Below are positions 54,428-63,203 of a DNA stretch of 64,000 nucleotides, in pieces. This stretch comes from Saccharophagus degradans 2-40 (lineage in GTDB: Bacteria > Pseudomonadota > Gammaproteobacteria > Pseudomonadales > Cellvibrionaceae). Within the stretch, counting starts at the first letter, position 1. Each line of letters begins with the position of its first letter. The notes beneath the pieces are model-generated. The model was not told the origin of the DNA, searched no databases, and worked only from the letters and a program-made list of their open reading frames with translations. Where the stretch lies: contig NC_007912.1 of assembly GCF_000013665.1 (NCBI RefSeq), positions 1,722,501-1,786,500 on the forward strand. The letters run 5' to 3'. The position numbers and the translations under genes were made by a program.

Positions 54428-55546
54428 TTGATTATATTTAGGTACCTCGCAAGGGAAGTGTTAATGAGCATGCTCGCCGTTAGCCTTATTTTGCTACTGA
54501 TAATTATAAGTGCACGTTTTGTAACCTATTTGGCCGAAGCCGCTGCTGGGGAATTAGACGGCGGTGTGTTGCTCACGCTAATGACTTATCGGTTGCCTGC
54601 CTATTTAGAGCTTATTTTACCCTTGGGTTTGTTCTTGGGCATTCTTATGGCCTATGGCCGCCTTTACTTAGAAAGTGAAATGACCGTATTGCACGCGTGT
54701 GGTTTAAGTCAGGGTAAGTTGATTGGCTTTACTATGGTCTCCACTTTCGTCGTCGCGTGTGTGGTGGGGGTGTTTAGCCTGTATTTGGGGCCAGAGGGTG
54801 TAAGAGCATCTGAAAAACTGTTGGCCGAGCAGCGCAACCGCACCGATTTCGAAACTTTAAAACCCGCTCGTTTCCACGAATTAGATGGTGGCAGCGGTAT
54901 TAGCTATGCAGAATCTATTTCTGACGATAAGCAAAAGCTGCAAAAAGTGTTTATGGCTAAGCTAGCGCCCGACAGCGTAGATGACGACCTAACCGTGCTA
55001 ACCGCAGAGTCTGGTGAAACGGTGGTGGATGCTGAAACCGGTGTGAAATATCTGCTGCTAAAAAATGGGCGACGTTATGTTGGCCGCCCGGGTGAAGTGA
55101 ATTACAAGGTTGTGGAATTCAAAACGTTCTCTCAGATTCTCCCCGAGCCAGATTACGAAGCCGTAAAGCCGAAAAAAGAAACAGACGGTTTGTCCACTGC
55201 TCAATTATTCGAGCGAGATACACTTGCAGCGCGCGCGGCATTGCAGTGGCGCTTATCTTTACCTGTATTGGTGATGGTGGTGGGGTTATTAGCTGTGCCG
55301 CTAAGTCGTACCCAGCCAAGACAAGGGCGCTACGCGAAAATGCTCCCGGCTATTTTGTTGTATATCTTTTATTTGGTTTGCGTGAACGGAGCTCGTGGTG
55401 CTATTGAAGATGGCAGCGCACCGTTTATAGGGTTGCTGTGGGTTGTGCATGGTGCGTTCTTTTGTTTGGCGCTGTTGTTAATTGGTGGAAAATCGATGTT
55501 TGCCGGCCTATTTCGGTCTGTATTTAGTAAAGGAGAGGCTGCGTGA
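54428..55546 (+). CDS. lptF: LPS export permease LptF
   Basis: A 372-aa inner-membrane permease of the LptB2FGC complex that extracts lipopolysaccharide. It starts (M)IIFRYLAREVL, matching the family N-terminus, and has about six helices around a periplasmic beta-jellyroll domain. A TTG start at 54428 with GGAG 9 nt upstream is preferred over GTG at 54413, whose own sequence forms the ribosome site. Its end overlaps lptG by 4 nt. Confidence 0.92.
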   Translation: MIIFRYLAREVLMSMLAVSLILLLIIISARFVTYLAEAAAGELDGGVLLTLMTYRLPAYLELILPLGLFLGILMAYGRLYLESEMTVLHACGLSQGKLIGFTMVSTFVVACVVGVFSLYLGPEGVRASEKLLAEQRNRTDFETLKPARFHELDGGSGISYAESISDDKQKLQKVFMAKLAPDSVDDDLTVLTAESGETVVDAETGVKYLLLKNGRRYVGRPGEVNYKVVEFKTFSQILPEPDYEAVKPKKETDGLSTAQLFERDTLAARAALQWRLSLPVLVMVVGLLAVPLSRTQPRQGRYAKMLPAILLYIFYLVCVNGARGAIEDGSAPFIGLLWVVHGAFFCLALLLIGGKSMFAGLFRSVFSKGEAA

Positions 55547-56601
55547 CTAAATTAAAACGCTATATAGGCCATACAATTGCCGCCGCCGTGGCGACGGTGT
55601 TATTGGTTATTCTCTCGTTAGATGCCATTTCAGACTTGGTTGATCAGTTAAGTAATTTAAGTGGCGATTACACGTTTAGCGAAGCCATTATTTTTGTGCT
55701 GCTTTATATACCTTCAAGTGCCTATGATTATTTACCGCTTTCTGCGCTGGTAGGGTGTTTGATTGGTTTGGGGGTGTTGGCAAGTTCTAGCGAGCTTGTG
55801 GTAATGCGTGCAGCGGGGGTGTCTGTTCTGCAGTTGGTTTGGGCTGTTATGCGGCCTGTGTGCGTGTTTATTGGTGTAGGCGTTTTGGTTGGGGAGTACG
55901 TAGCACCTTATTCCGATCAATATGCTGATAGCCGTCGAGCCTTGGCAAAAGGGCATGATCGTGCACTGCAGGCAGAGCGCGGTGTGTGGAACCGCGAAGG
56001 CAACGAGTATATGCACTTTAACGCGGTATTGCCCAACGGTAAGTTGTACGGCATTACCCGTTATATATTTGACGAGAAGGGGCAGCTACTTGAGGCGAGC
56101 TTCGTCGATTCTGCTATTTACCAAGGTGAGTTCTGGTTTGAGCAAGATGGAGAAGTCACTAGTTTCGAAGATGGGCGCATAGAAAAGTTTGGCTTTGCTA
56201 CGCGCGAGTGGCGCACCGAGGTTTCGCCAGATTTGCTTAATGTGTTGGTGTTAGACGCCGACGAACTGCCAATGAAGCGATTATACGATTACTCAACCTA
56301 CTTAGATAAACAGGGGTTGGATTCTAGTGAGTACAAGCTGGCATTTTGGCATAAAGCATTCCAGCCTTTGGCGGTTGCCAGCTTGGTGATGATAGCAATC
56401 TCGTTTATTTTAGGGCCGCTGCGTCAAACAACCATGGGGTTTAGGGTGTTTATTGGCGTCATCGTGGGTTTAGTGTTTCAAACTAGCCAAAAGATGCTTG
56501 GCCCTGCATCCATTATTATGGGGTTTTCCCCCATGTTTGCGGTACTTATTCCTATAGTGGTGTGCTTAGTGCTTGGTGTGTTTCTTATTCGAAGGGCTTA
56601 G
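55543..56601 (+). CDS. lptG: LPS export permease LptG
   Basis: A 352-aa partner of LptF with the same fold: N-terminal RYIGHTIAAAVATVLLVILSLDAISDLVDQL, a periplasmic jellyroll (about 110-260) and three C-terminal helices. GTG start overlaps the lptF stop (GTGA), with AGGAGAGG upstream. It acts with LptF and LptB to move LPS to LptC and the outer membrane. Confidence 0.92.
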   Translation: MTKLKRYIGHTIAAAVATVLLVILSLDAISDLVDQLSNLSGDYTFSEAIIFVLLYIPSSAYDYLPLSALVGCLIGLGVLASSSELVVMRAAGVSVLQLVWAVMRPVCVFIGVGVLVGEYVAPYSDQYADSRRALAKGHDRALQAERGVWNREGNEYMHFNAVLPNGKLYGITRYIFDEKGQLLEASFVDSAIYQGEFWFEQDGEVTSFEDGRIEKFGFATREWRTEVSPDLLNVLVLDADELPMKRLYDYSTYLDKQGLDSSEYKLAFWHKAFQPLAVASLVMIAISFILGPLRQTTMGFRVFIGVIVGLVFQTSQKMLGPASIIMGFSPMFAVLIPIVVCLVLGVFLIRRA

Positions 56602-56614
56602 CTATTGTTAATCG

Positions 56615-56646
56615 CTAATCACTAGTAGTTAGTAGCTAGTGATTAG
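56615..56646. terminator. 11-bp inverted repeat between lptG and the RDD gene
   Basis: CTAATCACTAG (56615-56625), 10-nt loop, CTAGTGATTAG (56636-56646), then TTATTGTTAT on the plus strand. It lies between convergent genes and probably ends the lptFG transcript. Confidence 0.6.
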
Positions 56647-56656
56647 TTATTGTTAT

Positions 56657-57130
56657 CTATAGCTCTTTGGGTACAACCACAACTTTGGTGCCGCTCAACT
56701 TGTCGTGTAGGCAATGTCCGTCTTTGTCGAACCATTTCCATATATAGCCAAGGCCTGCAATAAAAAACGCGAATGGCCCAACCAAGCTGCGAATAATACA
56801 TGCCTTAAAGGTGAGTGGGGCGTTTTCTTGTTGCGCTACTACACGAATCTTCCACGCTTTCATTCCCGCCGTCTGGCCGCCTTTGTGCCAGAAATAGCTA
56901 TAAAAAAGCGCCAAGCTGCAAAACCAACCTAATTGAAAAAGTGGGCCGCCCACGGTGGGTTGGTAGTCGTCATTAGATGTAATGCCTGTAGCCACAACAT
57001 ATACGCCTAAGGTGATTGCGCCGTATATCATGCTAATGGCTAAAAGTATAAAAGCATCGTATATAAGGGCAACAAAGCGTCGCCATAGTGGGGCTGTAGG
57101 GTAGGATTGTAGGGTTGGCTCGGTGCTCAT
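56657..57130 (-). CDS. RDD family membrane protein
   Basis: A 157-aa membrane protein with three helices. The RDD signature appears as APLWRRFVALIYDAFILLAI (Arg and Asp) and later GGQTAGMKAWKIRVV. Members are implicated in ion or small-molecule transport, but the substrate is unknown. It is convergent with lptG. Confidence 0.83.
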   Translation of the reverse strand: MSTEPTLQSYPTAPLWRRFVALIYDAFILLAISMIYGAITLGVYVVATGITSNDDYQPTVGGPLFQLGWFCSLALFYSYFWHKGGQTAGMKAWKIRVVAQQENAPLTFKACIIRSLVGPFAFFIAGLGYIWKWFDKDGHCLHDKLSGTKVVVVPKEL

Positions 57131-57211
57131 GACATAGGCGCTCGCGATTTAAGTCGCGCCCATTCTATAGCAAAGCTGCGTTTTAATTAATGGTTTTAAT
57201 AAAAGCTGTTC

Positions 57212-57715
57212 TTAGTTAAAACGAAGCTTAAGGCTTAGCTTAACGCCGCCACCCGACATGCGTAGGTGGTAGTTATCGAACGTTGTAAGCGAGAGAGGCT
57301 CTTCATTATCAAGATTTGATGGGGTGATACCGCTTCTAGTTTTGAGGTGCCAGAGTTTTAATAGGGTCATCTTTAAAACTTTATTTAGTGCTTCATCACC
57401 CGAATAGGTGTTTTGTTCGCTTTCAATCAACCAGCGGTTGTTTATTAAGCGTTGGGCAGTGCACATTTTACCGCTGCGCACTTGTTCTGCGGCATAAAAC
57501 AGGGTTTCGTCATCCATCATGCTGGTAGGTAGAATATCCATGCGAATATCCTTTTGGTATTCCCCCGCGTTCCAGCTAAAGGTGTCGCCAAGCGGGTTGG
57601 CATTTGATAAGCACGGAAACAATATTGATAAGCAGCTAAAAGCGCACACAAGCTTCAGCCAGATGCTTGATAAGCAATTTATATATTGTCGAATATTTGT
57701 AGCGGTATTACACAT
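57212..57715 (-). CDS. exported protein of unknown function
   Basis: A 167-aa protein with an N-terminal signal (about 1-40, SIWLKLVCAFSCLSILFPCLSNA), then a mixed domain and a C-terminal strand ending GVKLSLKLRFN. Termination in Phe-Asn and alternating pattern hint at a beta-type outer-membrane end, but it is short. ATG at 57715 has a strong GGGAGGTGG site; the longer frame to 57748 is rejected. No family is recognised. Confidence 0.65.
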   Translation of the reverse strand: MCNTATNIRQYINCLSSIWLKLVCAFSCLSILFPCLSNANPLGDTFSWNAGEYQKDIRMDILPTSMMDDETLFYAAEQVRSGKMCTAQRLINNRWLIESEQNTYSGDEALNKVLKMTLLKLWHLKTRSGITPSNLDNEEPLSLTTFDNYHLRMSGGGVKLSLKLRFN

Positions 57716-57998
57716 ATTAACCACCTCCCGTACATCAAGTATGGTCAATACTACCTAGGCCGTCGTTATATGGAAGCGTTTGGTTTAGAACGTTTAGTCA
57801 TGGAGTTGGGCAATTTAAGATGCAGTATTTCTCACTTTTTACTTACCTTTCTTTGACCTAGGCCGGTAGTGGCTCATACTGAAAGTGACTACTAACTAAG
57901 CGCTTGTTAGAACCTGCTGTTATATCCGTTTGAATGGCAGAGCGGGGAAGCTAGATCAAAATAATATAGTTCTTTAGTATGGTTTTTGGCGCGTAAAG
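57716..57998. other. intergenic region with short direct repeat
   Basis: About 280 bp without a supported gene. The 10-mer ACCTAGGCCG occurs at 57753-57762 and again at 57856-57865. Nothing else of note was seen. Confidence 0.3.
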
Positions 57999-58883
57999 TT
58001 ATATTTTGAAGTGAATCTGCTGGTTTGGAGGGCTTTTTACCTGCCCTAAACTAATTATCCCTTCATTGGTTAGCGGTGTAGCTTCGCGGCGGATGTATAG
58101 CTGTGTGCTATCTGATGTGTGAATGTAGCTGCCGTTTGTGCTGTGATCTTCCACAACGAATTTGCCCCTGTGATAGTAGAAAGAGCAGTGGCGCCGAGAG
58201 GTCTTTTCGTTTGCGATACAAATACTGGCGTAGTTGGGGTCGCGTCCGCACACTAAAGGTGGGTCGTTTTTGTGCAGTGTATGTGTTTGGCCGTTAATTG
58301 TGAGTGAGAGCTGGGCGCCTAAGCCGCCATGACTGGTGTCCAAATGGGAGCCTACAAGCGTAGCATCTAGCACTTGGCCTTCGTACTTATCCCACGTTAC
58401 GCGGTGTATGGTGGTTTGCTCTGTCGAGCCTTTTAAAAATATTTTGTCAAAAGGTTCGCACAGTTGTGCCAGCCATGGGGAGAGTGAGATTAATGCTTCA
58501 TTCGTAACAACTATTTGGCGAGCCTGCGCGAGCTTTGCTAGGTGCGCGGCATTATTGACTGTGTCGCCGAAAGCATCGTTATTATCAATAATCACATTGC
58601 CGTAGCTAATGCCGGTGCGCACAAAAATATTAATTTTTCTAAGCTCTAGGCCAATTGTTATCGCTGCTTCGCAAGCATTATCCGGCAGATTAAAGGCAAC
58701 CATTATTTCGTCGCCAATTGTTTTTATTACTTTGCCGTCGTTACGCTCCACGATGTCAGACATGGTTTTTAGTGTGTCTGCGATAAAGGCTTTAGCCGCC
58801 TTGTTACCAAGCTCAACATACAGCGCAGAGCTGCCGACAATATCGGCAAACATAATGGCTTTGTTACGATCCTGGTCTTTCAT
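57999..58883 (-). CDS. class III nucleotide cyclase with C-terminal FHA domain
   Basis: A 294-aa soluble protein. Residues 8-170 form a class III cyclase domain: metal Asp in FADIVGSS and TIGDEIMVAF, Lys before IGDE and Asp-Thr in FGDTVNNAAHL fitting ATP rather than GTP. The transition-state Arg usually found as AAR is His here (AAH), so activity may be altered or lost. Residues about 195-290 form an FHA phosphothreonine-binding domain (CGRDPNYASI, TSRRHCSF, STNGSYIH). ATG at 58883 is used. It could couple phosphorylation to cyclic nucleotide signalling. Confidence 0.85.
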   Translation of the reverse strand: MKDQDRNKAIMFADIVGSSALYVELGNKAAKAFIADTLKTMSDIVERNDGKVIKTIGDEIMVAFNLPDNACEAAITIGLELRKINIFVRTGISYGNVIIDNNDAFGDTVNNAAHLAKLAQARQIVVTNEALISLSPWLAQLCEPFDKIFLKGSTEQTTIHRVTWDKYEGQVLDATLVGSHLDTSHGGLGAQLSLTINGQTHTLHKNDPPLVCGRDPNYASICIANEKTSRRHCSFYYHRGKFVVEDHSTNGSYIHTSDSTQLYIRREATPLTNEGIISLGQVKSPPNQQIHFKI

Positions 58884-58942
58884 AATCAAGCGCTGCGCGG
58901 GTGGCTAAGCGCCGATTATAGCATTTAGCTTATTTGTGTGGG

Positions 58943-59722
58943 TTATTCATTAAAAGGGCTTTCAATAGTTGTGTGCCCAGTATTGTTTTGCGGTCTTTTG
59001 TAGAAGTTGTCGAATAGCTTCTCGCTAGATTGATAGGAGGTTAGATCTATGCGATAGGAGGAGCCGTCTTCCTCTACGTGAACGATTTTACCTATTTGAT
59101 AATTTAGTTCTGGAATTAACCATACAAAGGTTTCTTTGTCGTCTTCAGTATTAATGCGCGCGACTTTAATGGCTTTGTATGCTTTATTACCCACGTTAAT
59201 TGTATCTTCTCCTTCCACTTTGAAGGCGAGAGATTTTATTTTGTGTGGCTTTACAAACGCATAATATAAGCTTGTTTTTCCAGCTATTAGGTCGCGTTGT
59301 AGTTGTAGTTGATAAAGCGGCACATCGAGCATACCAATGACGAGCTTGTGCTCACGACTCTTCTCTGGCTTGCCTTTGCGCTCGTAGTGCGCAACAAAAT
59401 TTACCCAGTCGAAATTAATCCACTCTTTGGTGCTTGCGCCTAAAATGCGTCGTTCGTATTGATACGACTGCGGAATCATTATGCGCTGTGGTTCATCGCC
59501 AAGGGTGAATATGCTTGTTTCTTCAATTGAGGCAAAAGTGCTTTTAACTTTTGAAAAAAATTCGTAACTGCCGTCATCTTTTTGCGTGAGTTCTCGTGTG
59601 CTAGTGATAGAGAGCCCAGAGTGCTTACCCTTGTATTTGGCTGTAAATAGGATAGTTTCGGCATTGCACATACACGCAAGCAAAGCGAGGCAGGCTATAA
59701 GGAGTTGCGCAGTTTTTAGCAT
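58943..59722 (-). CDS. DUF3108 domain exported protein
   Basis: A 259-aa exported protein with signal peptide MLKTAQLLIACLALLACMCNA. The body is beta-rich and matches DUF3108 phrases: FTAKYKGKHSGLSITSTRELTQ, YELQLQRDL-like region LYQLQLQRDLIAG, and the closing NYQIGKIVHVEEDGSSYRIDL. Function in the family is unknown, possibly lipid or envelope related. ATG at 59722 follows AAGGA at 7 nt. Confidence 0.82.
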   Translation of the reverse strand: MLKTAQLLIACLALLACMCNAETILFTAKYKGKHSGLSITSTRELTQKDDGSYEFFSKVKSTFASIEETSIFTLGDEPQRIMIPQSYQYERRILGASTKEWINFDWVNFVAHYERKGKPEKSREHKLVIGMLDVPLYQLQLQRDLIAGKTSLYYAFVKPHKIKSLAFKVEGEDTINVGNKAYKAIKVARINTEDDKETFVWLIPELNYQIGKIVHVEEDGSSYRIDLTSYQSSEKLFDNFYKRPQNNTGHTTIESPFNE

Positions 59723-59792
59723 TGGTGAATCCTTAGGTGTTACGTTCAAATCCAATTTAGTCGTTAGCAGTTTAACAGGAGCTGAATGCAAC

Positions 59793-59820
59793 AAAAAAGG
59801 GGGCCGAAGCCCCCTTTTTT
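59793..59820 (-). terminator. strong terminator after gapA
   Basis: On the minus strand: GGGGGC, loop TTCG, GCCCCC, then TTTTTT. A cUUCGg tetraloop with a GC stem and a perfect U-tract, 49 bp after the gapA stop. The plus strand also has T6, so it can act in both directions. Confidence 0.92.
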
Positions 59821-59868
59821 GTGTTGTGCGTTTAATGCATGAGCATTATCACAACTATGTAATGCAAC

Positions 59869-60876
59869 TTAGGCGTTTGCTTTAACAATGGCCATAGTGG
59901 TGTCTAGCATACGGTTGGAGAAGCCCCACTCGTTGTCGTACCAAGCCAATACTTTAACTTGGTTGCCCATTACACGGGTGTGTGAAAGGTCAACAATACA
60001 AGAGTGTGCGTCGTGGTTAAAGTCGCTAGAAACCAGCGGTATGGTGTTAACGTCCATAACGCCTTTTAGTGGGCCAGCAGCTGCATCGCGCAATACTTGG
60101 TTAACTTCTTCTACAGTTGTATCGCGAGCGGCTTCGAAGGTGAAGTCGAGGCAAGAAACGTTAACGGTAGGAACGCGGATAGAGAGGCCGTCTAGTTTGC
60201 CAGCAAGATCTGGAATAACTAAGCCGATTGCAGCAGCTGCACCGGTTTTAGTTGGGATCATGTTCAAGGCTGCAGCGCGTGCGCGCAAGGTGTCTGAGTG
60301 GTACGCATCCGTTACACGTTGGTCGTTAGTGTAAGAGTGGATGGTGTTCATCAAACCTGTTTTAACACCAATTGCAGAGTGCAGGGCAGAAGTCATAGGT
60401 GCCAAGCAGTTTGTGGTGCAAGAAGCATTAGACAAAACTTTGTGATCTGCAGTGATTGATTCGTGGTTTACGCCGTAAACAACAGTCAAATCTACATCTT
60501 TACCTGGTGCAGAAATCAATACATTTTTAGCGCCTGCATCTAAGTGCAAAGCTGCTTTATCACGCGCAACAAACAGGCCGGTACACTCAAAAACGATATC
60601 TACGTTAAGTGCAGCCCAAGGTAGGTCGGCTGGGTTGCGCTCGGCGGTGATTTTAATTTCGTCGCCGTTTACACGGATGGCGCCTTCAGAAGCTTCTACA
60701 TCAAAACCAAAACGACCGTGAACGGTGTCGTACTTGAGTAGGTGAGCGTTGATGTCTGGCGAGCCCAAGTCGTTAATTGCAACAACTTGCATTTCATTTT
60801 GAAGATTACGCTCGTAGATGGCTCGGAGAACGTTACGGCCAATGCGGCCAAAGCCGTTGATAGCAATACGTGGCAT
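59869..60876 (-). CDS. gapA: glyceraldehyde-3-phosphate dehydrogenase
   Basis: A 335-aa glycolytic enzyme. Rossmann motif INGFGRIGR (5-13), Asp36 in INDLGS favouring NAD, catalytic Cys153 in [12 protein letters not shown], and the catalytic His in the HSYTNDQ segment. The [22 protein letters not shown] region follows the type with a NAHL loop seen in pseudomonads. ATG at 60876 with AGGA at 8 nt is used, not the frame from 60900. Divergent from zwf. Confidence 0.95.
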   Translation of the reverse strand: MPRIAINGFGRIGRNVLRAIYERNLQNEMQVVAINDLGSPDINAHLLKYDTVHGRFGFDVEASEGAIRVNGDEIKITAERNPADLPWAALNVDIVFECTGLFVARDKAALHLDAGAKNVLISAPGKDVDLTVVYGVNHESITADHKVLSNASCTTNCLAPMTSALHSAIGVKTGLMNTIHSYTNDQRVTDAYHSDTLRARAAALNMIPTKTGAAAAIGLVIPDLAGKLDGLSIRVPTVNVSCLDFTFEAARDTTVEEVNQVLRDAAAGPLKGVMDVNTIPLVSSDFNHDAHSCIVDLSHTRVMGNQVKVLAWYDNEWGFSNRMLDTTMAIVKANA

Positions 60877-61339
60877 ATCAATTTTCCTGATGAGGTCCAA
60901 TATTTAAAGAGCGGGGATTATCCGTAATTGGGGTCGAAAATGCAACCGCGTGCGCTTCTTTTTGCCAGTGTTTACGCGGCTTTTGGTGCAAGTTGCGCAC
61001 CCTTATGGAGCATTCGTGAAGTGTAGGTCAAAACCACCTTAAAACTAATTGCATAATGGGAATTGATGGATGAAAAGTGCGTTTGGTCGTGCTTTTTTGG
61101 TAAGTCCAAACTACGCTTAGAGTGATGTTTGGTAAGGTCTCATTGGTTGTGTTTTTTTAAACCGAAATGTCTACATTGTTTTGGGGGATTTCTGCTGTTT
61201 TTTTGCATTGTTTTGGAGCAAATTTCCAGCGTAATTTATGCGGTTTTATCGGTTATAGGTCACAGCTGGCGCAGGATTGACATTTTTAGGCGTTTTTTTA
61301 TTTCTAGCTTCCGATATTGCCCCTTTAAGCGACAAATAC

Positions 61340-61348
61340 TGGTAGAAT
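61340..61348 (+). promoter_or_regulatory. extended -10 promoter candidate for zwf
   Basis: TGGTAGAAT fits an extended -10 (TGnTATAAT) with one mismatch. Transcription would begin near 61355 and give a leader of about 300 nt before the zwf ATG. Confidence 0.45.
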
Positions 61349-61353
61349 ATGCG

Positions 61354-61500
61354 CCTTCGTTCTGAAGGTTTAGCCAATCGCAACCGGTGGTACTTCATTA
61401 TTCCCGCGGCAATATGATGCTGCAAAGTGGAGTGGCGCTGGCCAAATTTCCCCAACAGGGAAGGTCGTGGGCGCATTCGCCGTCCTACTGGTAACGTAGG
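61354..61500 (+). ncRNA. structured leader or small RNA candidate upstream of zwf
   Basis: Four compact hairpins follow the promoter candidate: CCTTC-GTTCT-GAAGG (61354-61368), TTCCC-CAACA-GGGAA (61448-61462), GGCG-CATT-CGCC (61470-61481) and CCTAC-7 nt-GTAGG (61484-61500). The stems are short, and no known RNA family was recognised. It could be a cis-acting leader, an sRNA, or chance structure. Confidence 0.35.
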
Positions 61501-61653
61501 CAAAAACAACAAACTCCATCATCAAAAGTGTTGGTTTTTACGCTTCTCCCTCAAAGTGCTCAACAGCCTTGGCATGGGATAAACGGCTCTATATATAGCG
61601 AGCGAAGCTAAACTAATTTTTATGACATCGAGCAAATAAGGTACAGACGTATT

Positions 61654-63129
61654 ATGAATACAGACATGCTGATTGTTGGGGGTGATGGTGACTTAGCACT
61701 GCGCAAGCTCTACCCGTCTCTTTACTATTTAGAACTCAATAACTGTATGCCAGAAAATACTCGCATTATCGGTATGGCTCGCACAGGGCAAACACGCGAA
61801 GAGTTTCTAGTAAAAGTAAAAGAATGGTTAAAAGCTAACGTAGCAGCAGAGTTATTTTCTGAAGAGAAGTGGGAAAGCTACTCTCAAAAAATCTTTTTTG
61901 CTCAAGGTGATGCCACTAACGCAGAATCGTTAGGCAAAGTTCGCGAAGAGTTTCTTGGTGAAGGCAACCAGTTGGTTGTGTATTTAGCTATTCCACCACT
62001 CATTTTTGGTAAAGTTTGCAACGCGCTAGAGGGATGTGGTTTAGCAAAAGAAACCACGCGTTTAGTTGTAGAAAAACCACTTGGTGATAGCCGTGAATCT
62101 TTCATTGCTATTAACAATGAGTTGGCTCGCACCTTCCCAGAAAAACAACTATTCCGCATTGATCACTATCTTGGTAAAGAGACAGTGCAAAACTTAATTG
62201 CGCTGCGTTTTGCTAACGATATTTTCGAACCGCTTTGGAACTCACGGTATGTTGATTCCATTCAAATTACCGTTTCTGAAGAAGTAGGTGTTGGCAACCG
62301 CTGGAGTTTTTACGATCAGACCGGTGCAACCCGCGACATGGTTCAAAACCACTTGTTACAAGTGTTGTGCTTAACCTGTATGGAGCCGCCAGCAGTGTTA
62401 GACGCAGACTCCGTGCGCGCAGAAAAATTAAAAGTACTTAACTCTCTAAAAATGATTGAGGGAGAAGAAGTGCTAAAAGATACCGTTCGCGGTCAATATG
62501 AGCGCGGCGTGGTAGGTGGCAAAGAAGTGCCGGGCTACTTAGAAGAAGAGTCTGATAAATACGAAATTGACCCCAATAGTCAAACAGAAACGTTTGTAGC
62601 TATTAAAGCAGAGATTCAAAACTGGCGTTGGTCCGGCGTGCCTATTTATCTTCGTACGGGTAAGCGCTTGCGTGGCCGTCACTCTGAAATTGTTGTTCAC
62701 TTTAAGCAAAGTAAACATAAAATTTTCCAAGAAAACCACGAAAATCACGCATCAAACCGTTTGATTATTCGTTTGCAGCCAGATGAAGGTATTCGTTTGC
62801 GCGTAATGAATAAGGTTGCAGGTTTAGAGCCTGGTATTCCGTTGGAGTCTGGTTGTTTGAACCTTTGGTTCTCTGATAAAAAAGAAATTAAAACACACGA
62901 TGCATACTCGCGCTTATTGTTTGATGTGTTGCGTAACGATCAAACGTTGTTTGTAAGTGCTGCGGAAGTAGAAGCTGCGTGGAAATGGGTAGACACTATT
63001 TTCGCTGGCTGGAAATCCACGGGTATGAAAGCTCAGGGCTATCCTGCTGGCAGTATTGGGCCGGTTGCGGCAAATGAGCTGCTAAGCAGAGACGGTCGTG
63101 AGTGGCACGAAATAGAACCTCGCGATTAA
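61654..63129 (+). CDS. zwf: glucose-6-phosphate 1-dehydrogenase
   Basis: A 491-aa enzyme making 6-phosphogluconolactone with NAD(P). The substrate site RIDHYLGKE (168-176) and VEKPLGD (139-145) are intact. The nucleotide fingerprint reads GGDGDLALRKLYPSLY rather than the usual GASGDL, a small variation. Its neighbour edd shows it feeds the Entner-Doudoroff route. The ATG at 61654 lies after AAGGTACAGACG, a modest ribosome site. Confidence 0.95.
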   Translation: MNTDMLIVGGDGDLALRKLYPSLYYLELNNCMPENTRIIGMARTGQTREEFLVKVKEWLKANVAAELFSEEKWESYSQKIFFAQGDATNAESLGKVREEFLGEGNQLVVYLAIPPLIFGKVCNALEGCGLAKETTRLVVEKPLGDSRESFIAINNELARTFPEKQLFRIDHYLGKETVQNLIALRFANDIFEPLWNSRYVDSIQITVSEEVGVGNRWSFYDQTGATRDMVQNHLLQVLCLTCMEPPAVLDADSVRAEKLKVLNSLKMIEGEEVLKDTVRGQYERGVVGGKEVPGYLEEESDKYEIDPNSQTETFVAIKAEIQNWRWSGVPIYLRTGKRLRGRHSEIVVHFKQSKHKIFQENHENHASNRLIIRLQPDEGIRLRVMNKVAGLEPGIPLESGCLNLWFSDKKEIKTHDAYSRLLFDVLRNDQTLFVSAAEVEAAWKWVDTIFAGWKSTGMKAQGYPAGSIGPVAANELLSRDGREWHEIEPRD

Positions 63130-63144
63130 TTGTCGCGAACGATT

Positions 63145-63168
63145 AAAGGGGCATAAGTGCCCCTTTTT
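63145..63168 (+). terminator. terminator between zwf and edd
   Basis: AAAGGGGCA (63145-63153), loop TAAG, TGCCCCTTT (63158-63166), then TT. It ends 36 nt before the edd ATG, so edd needs readthrough or an upstream promoter. Confidence 0.82.
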
Positions 63169-63203
63169 ACTTTTCTTAAAGCATCGAATTTTAGGTCCAA
63201 TGT

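Larger units (their letters stand above)
60877..61653. promoter_or_regulatory. long gapA/zwf intergenic region
   Basis: About 775 bp without a convincing gene. It holds the gapA promoter (minus) and zwf promoter (plus). Small frames at 61129-61365 and 61246-61512 have odd compositions and no ribosome sites. No clear HexR palindrome was recognised. Part of it (61350-61510) folds into several hairpins. Confidence 0.5.

Noticed and set aside
61129..61365. 78-aa plus frame in the gapA/zwf gap
   Set aside because: Phe/Cys-rich composition, no ribosome site; it overlaps the zwf promoter candidate.
61246..61512. 88-aa minus frame in the zwf leader
   Set aside because: Basic low-quality sequence lying over the hairpin region, with no ribosome site; more likely a by-product of structured RNA.
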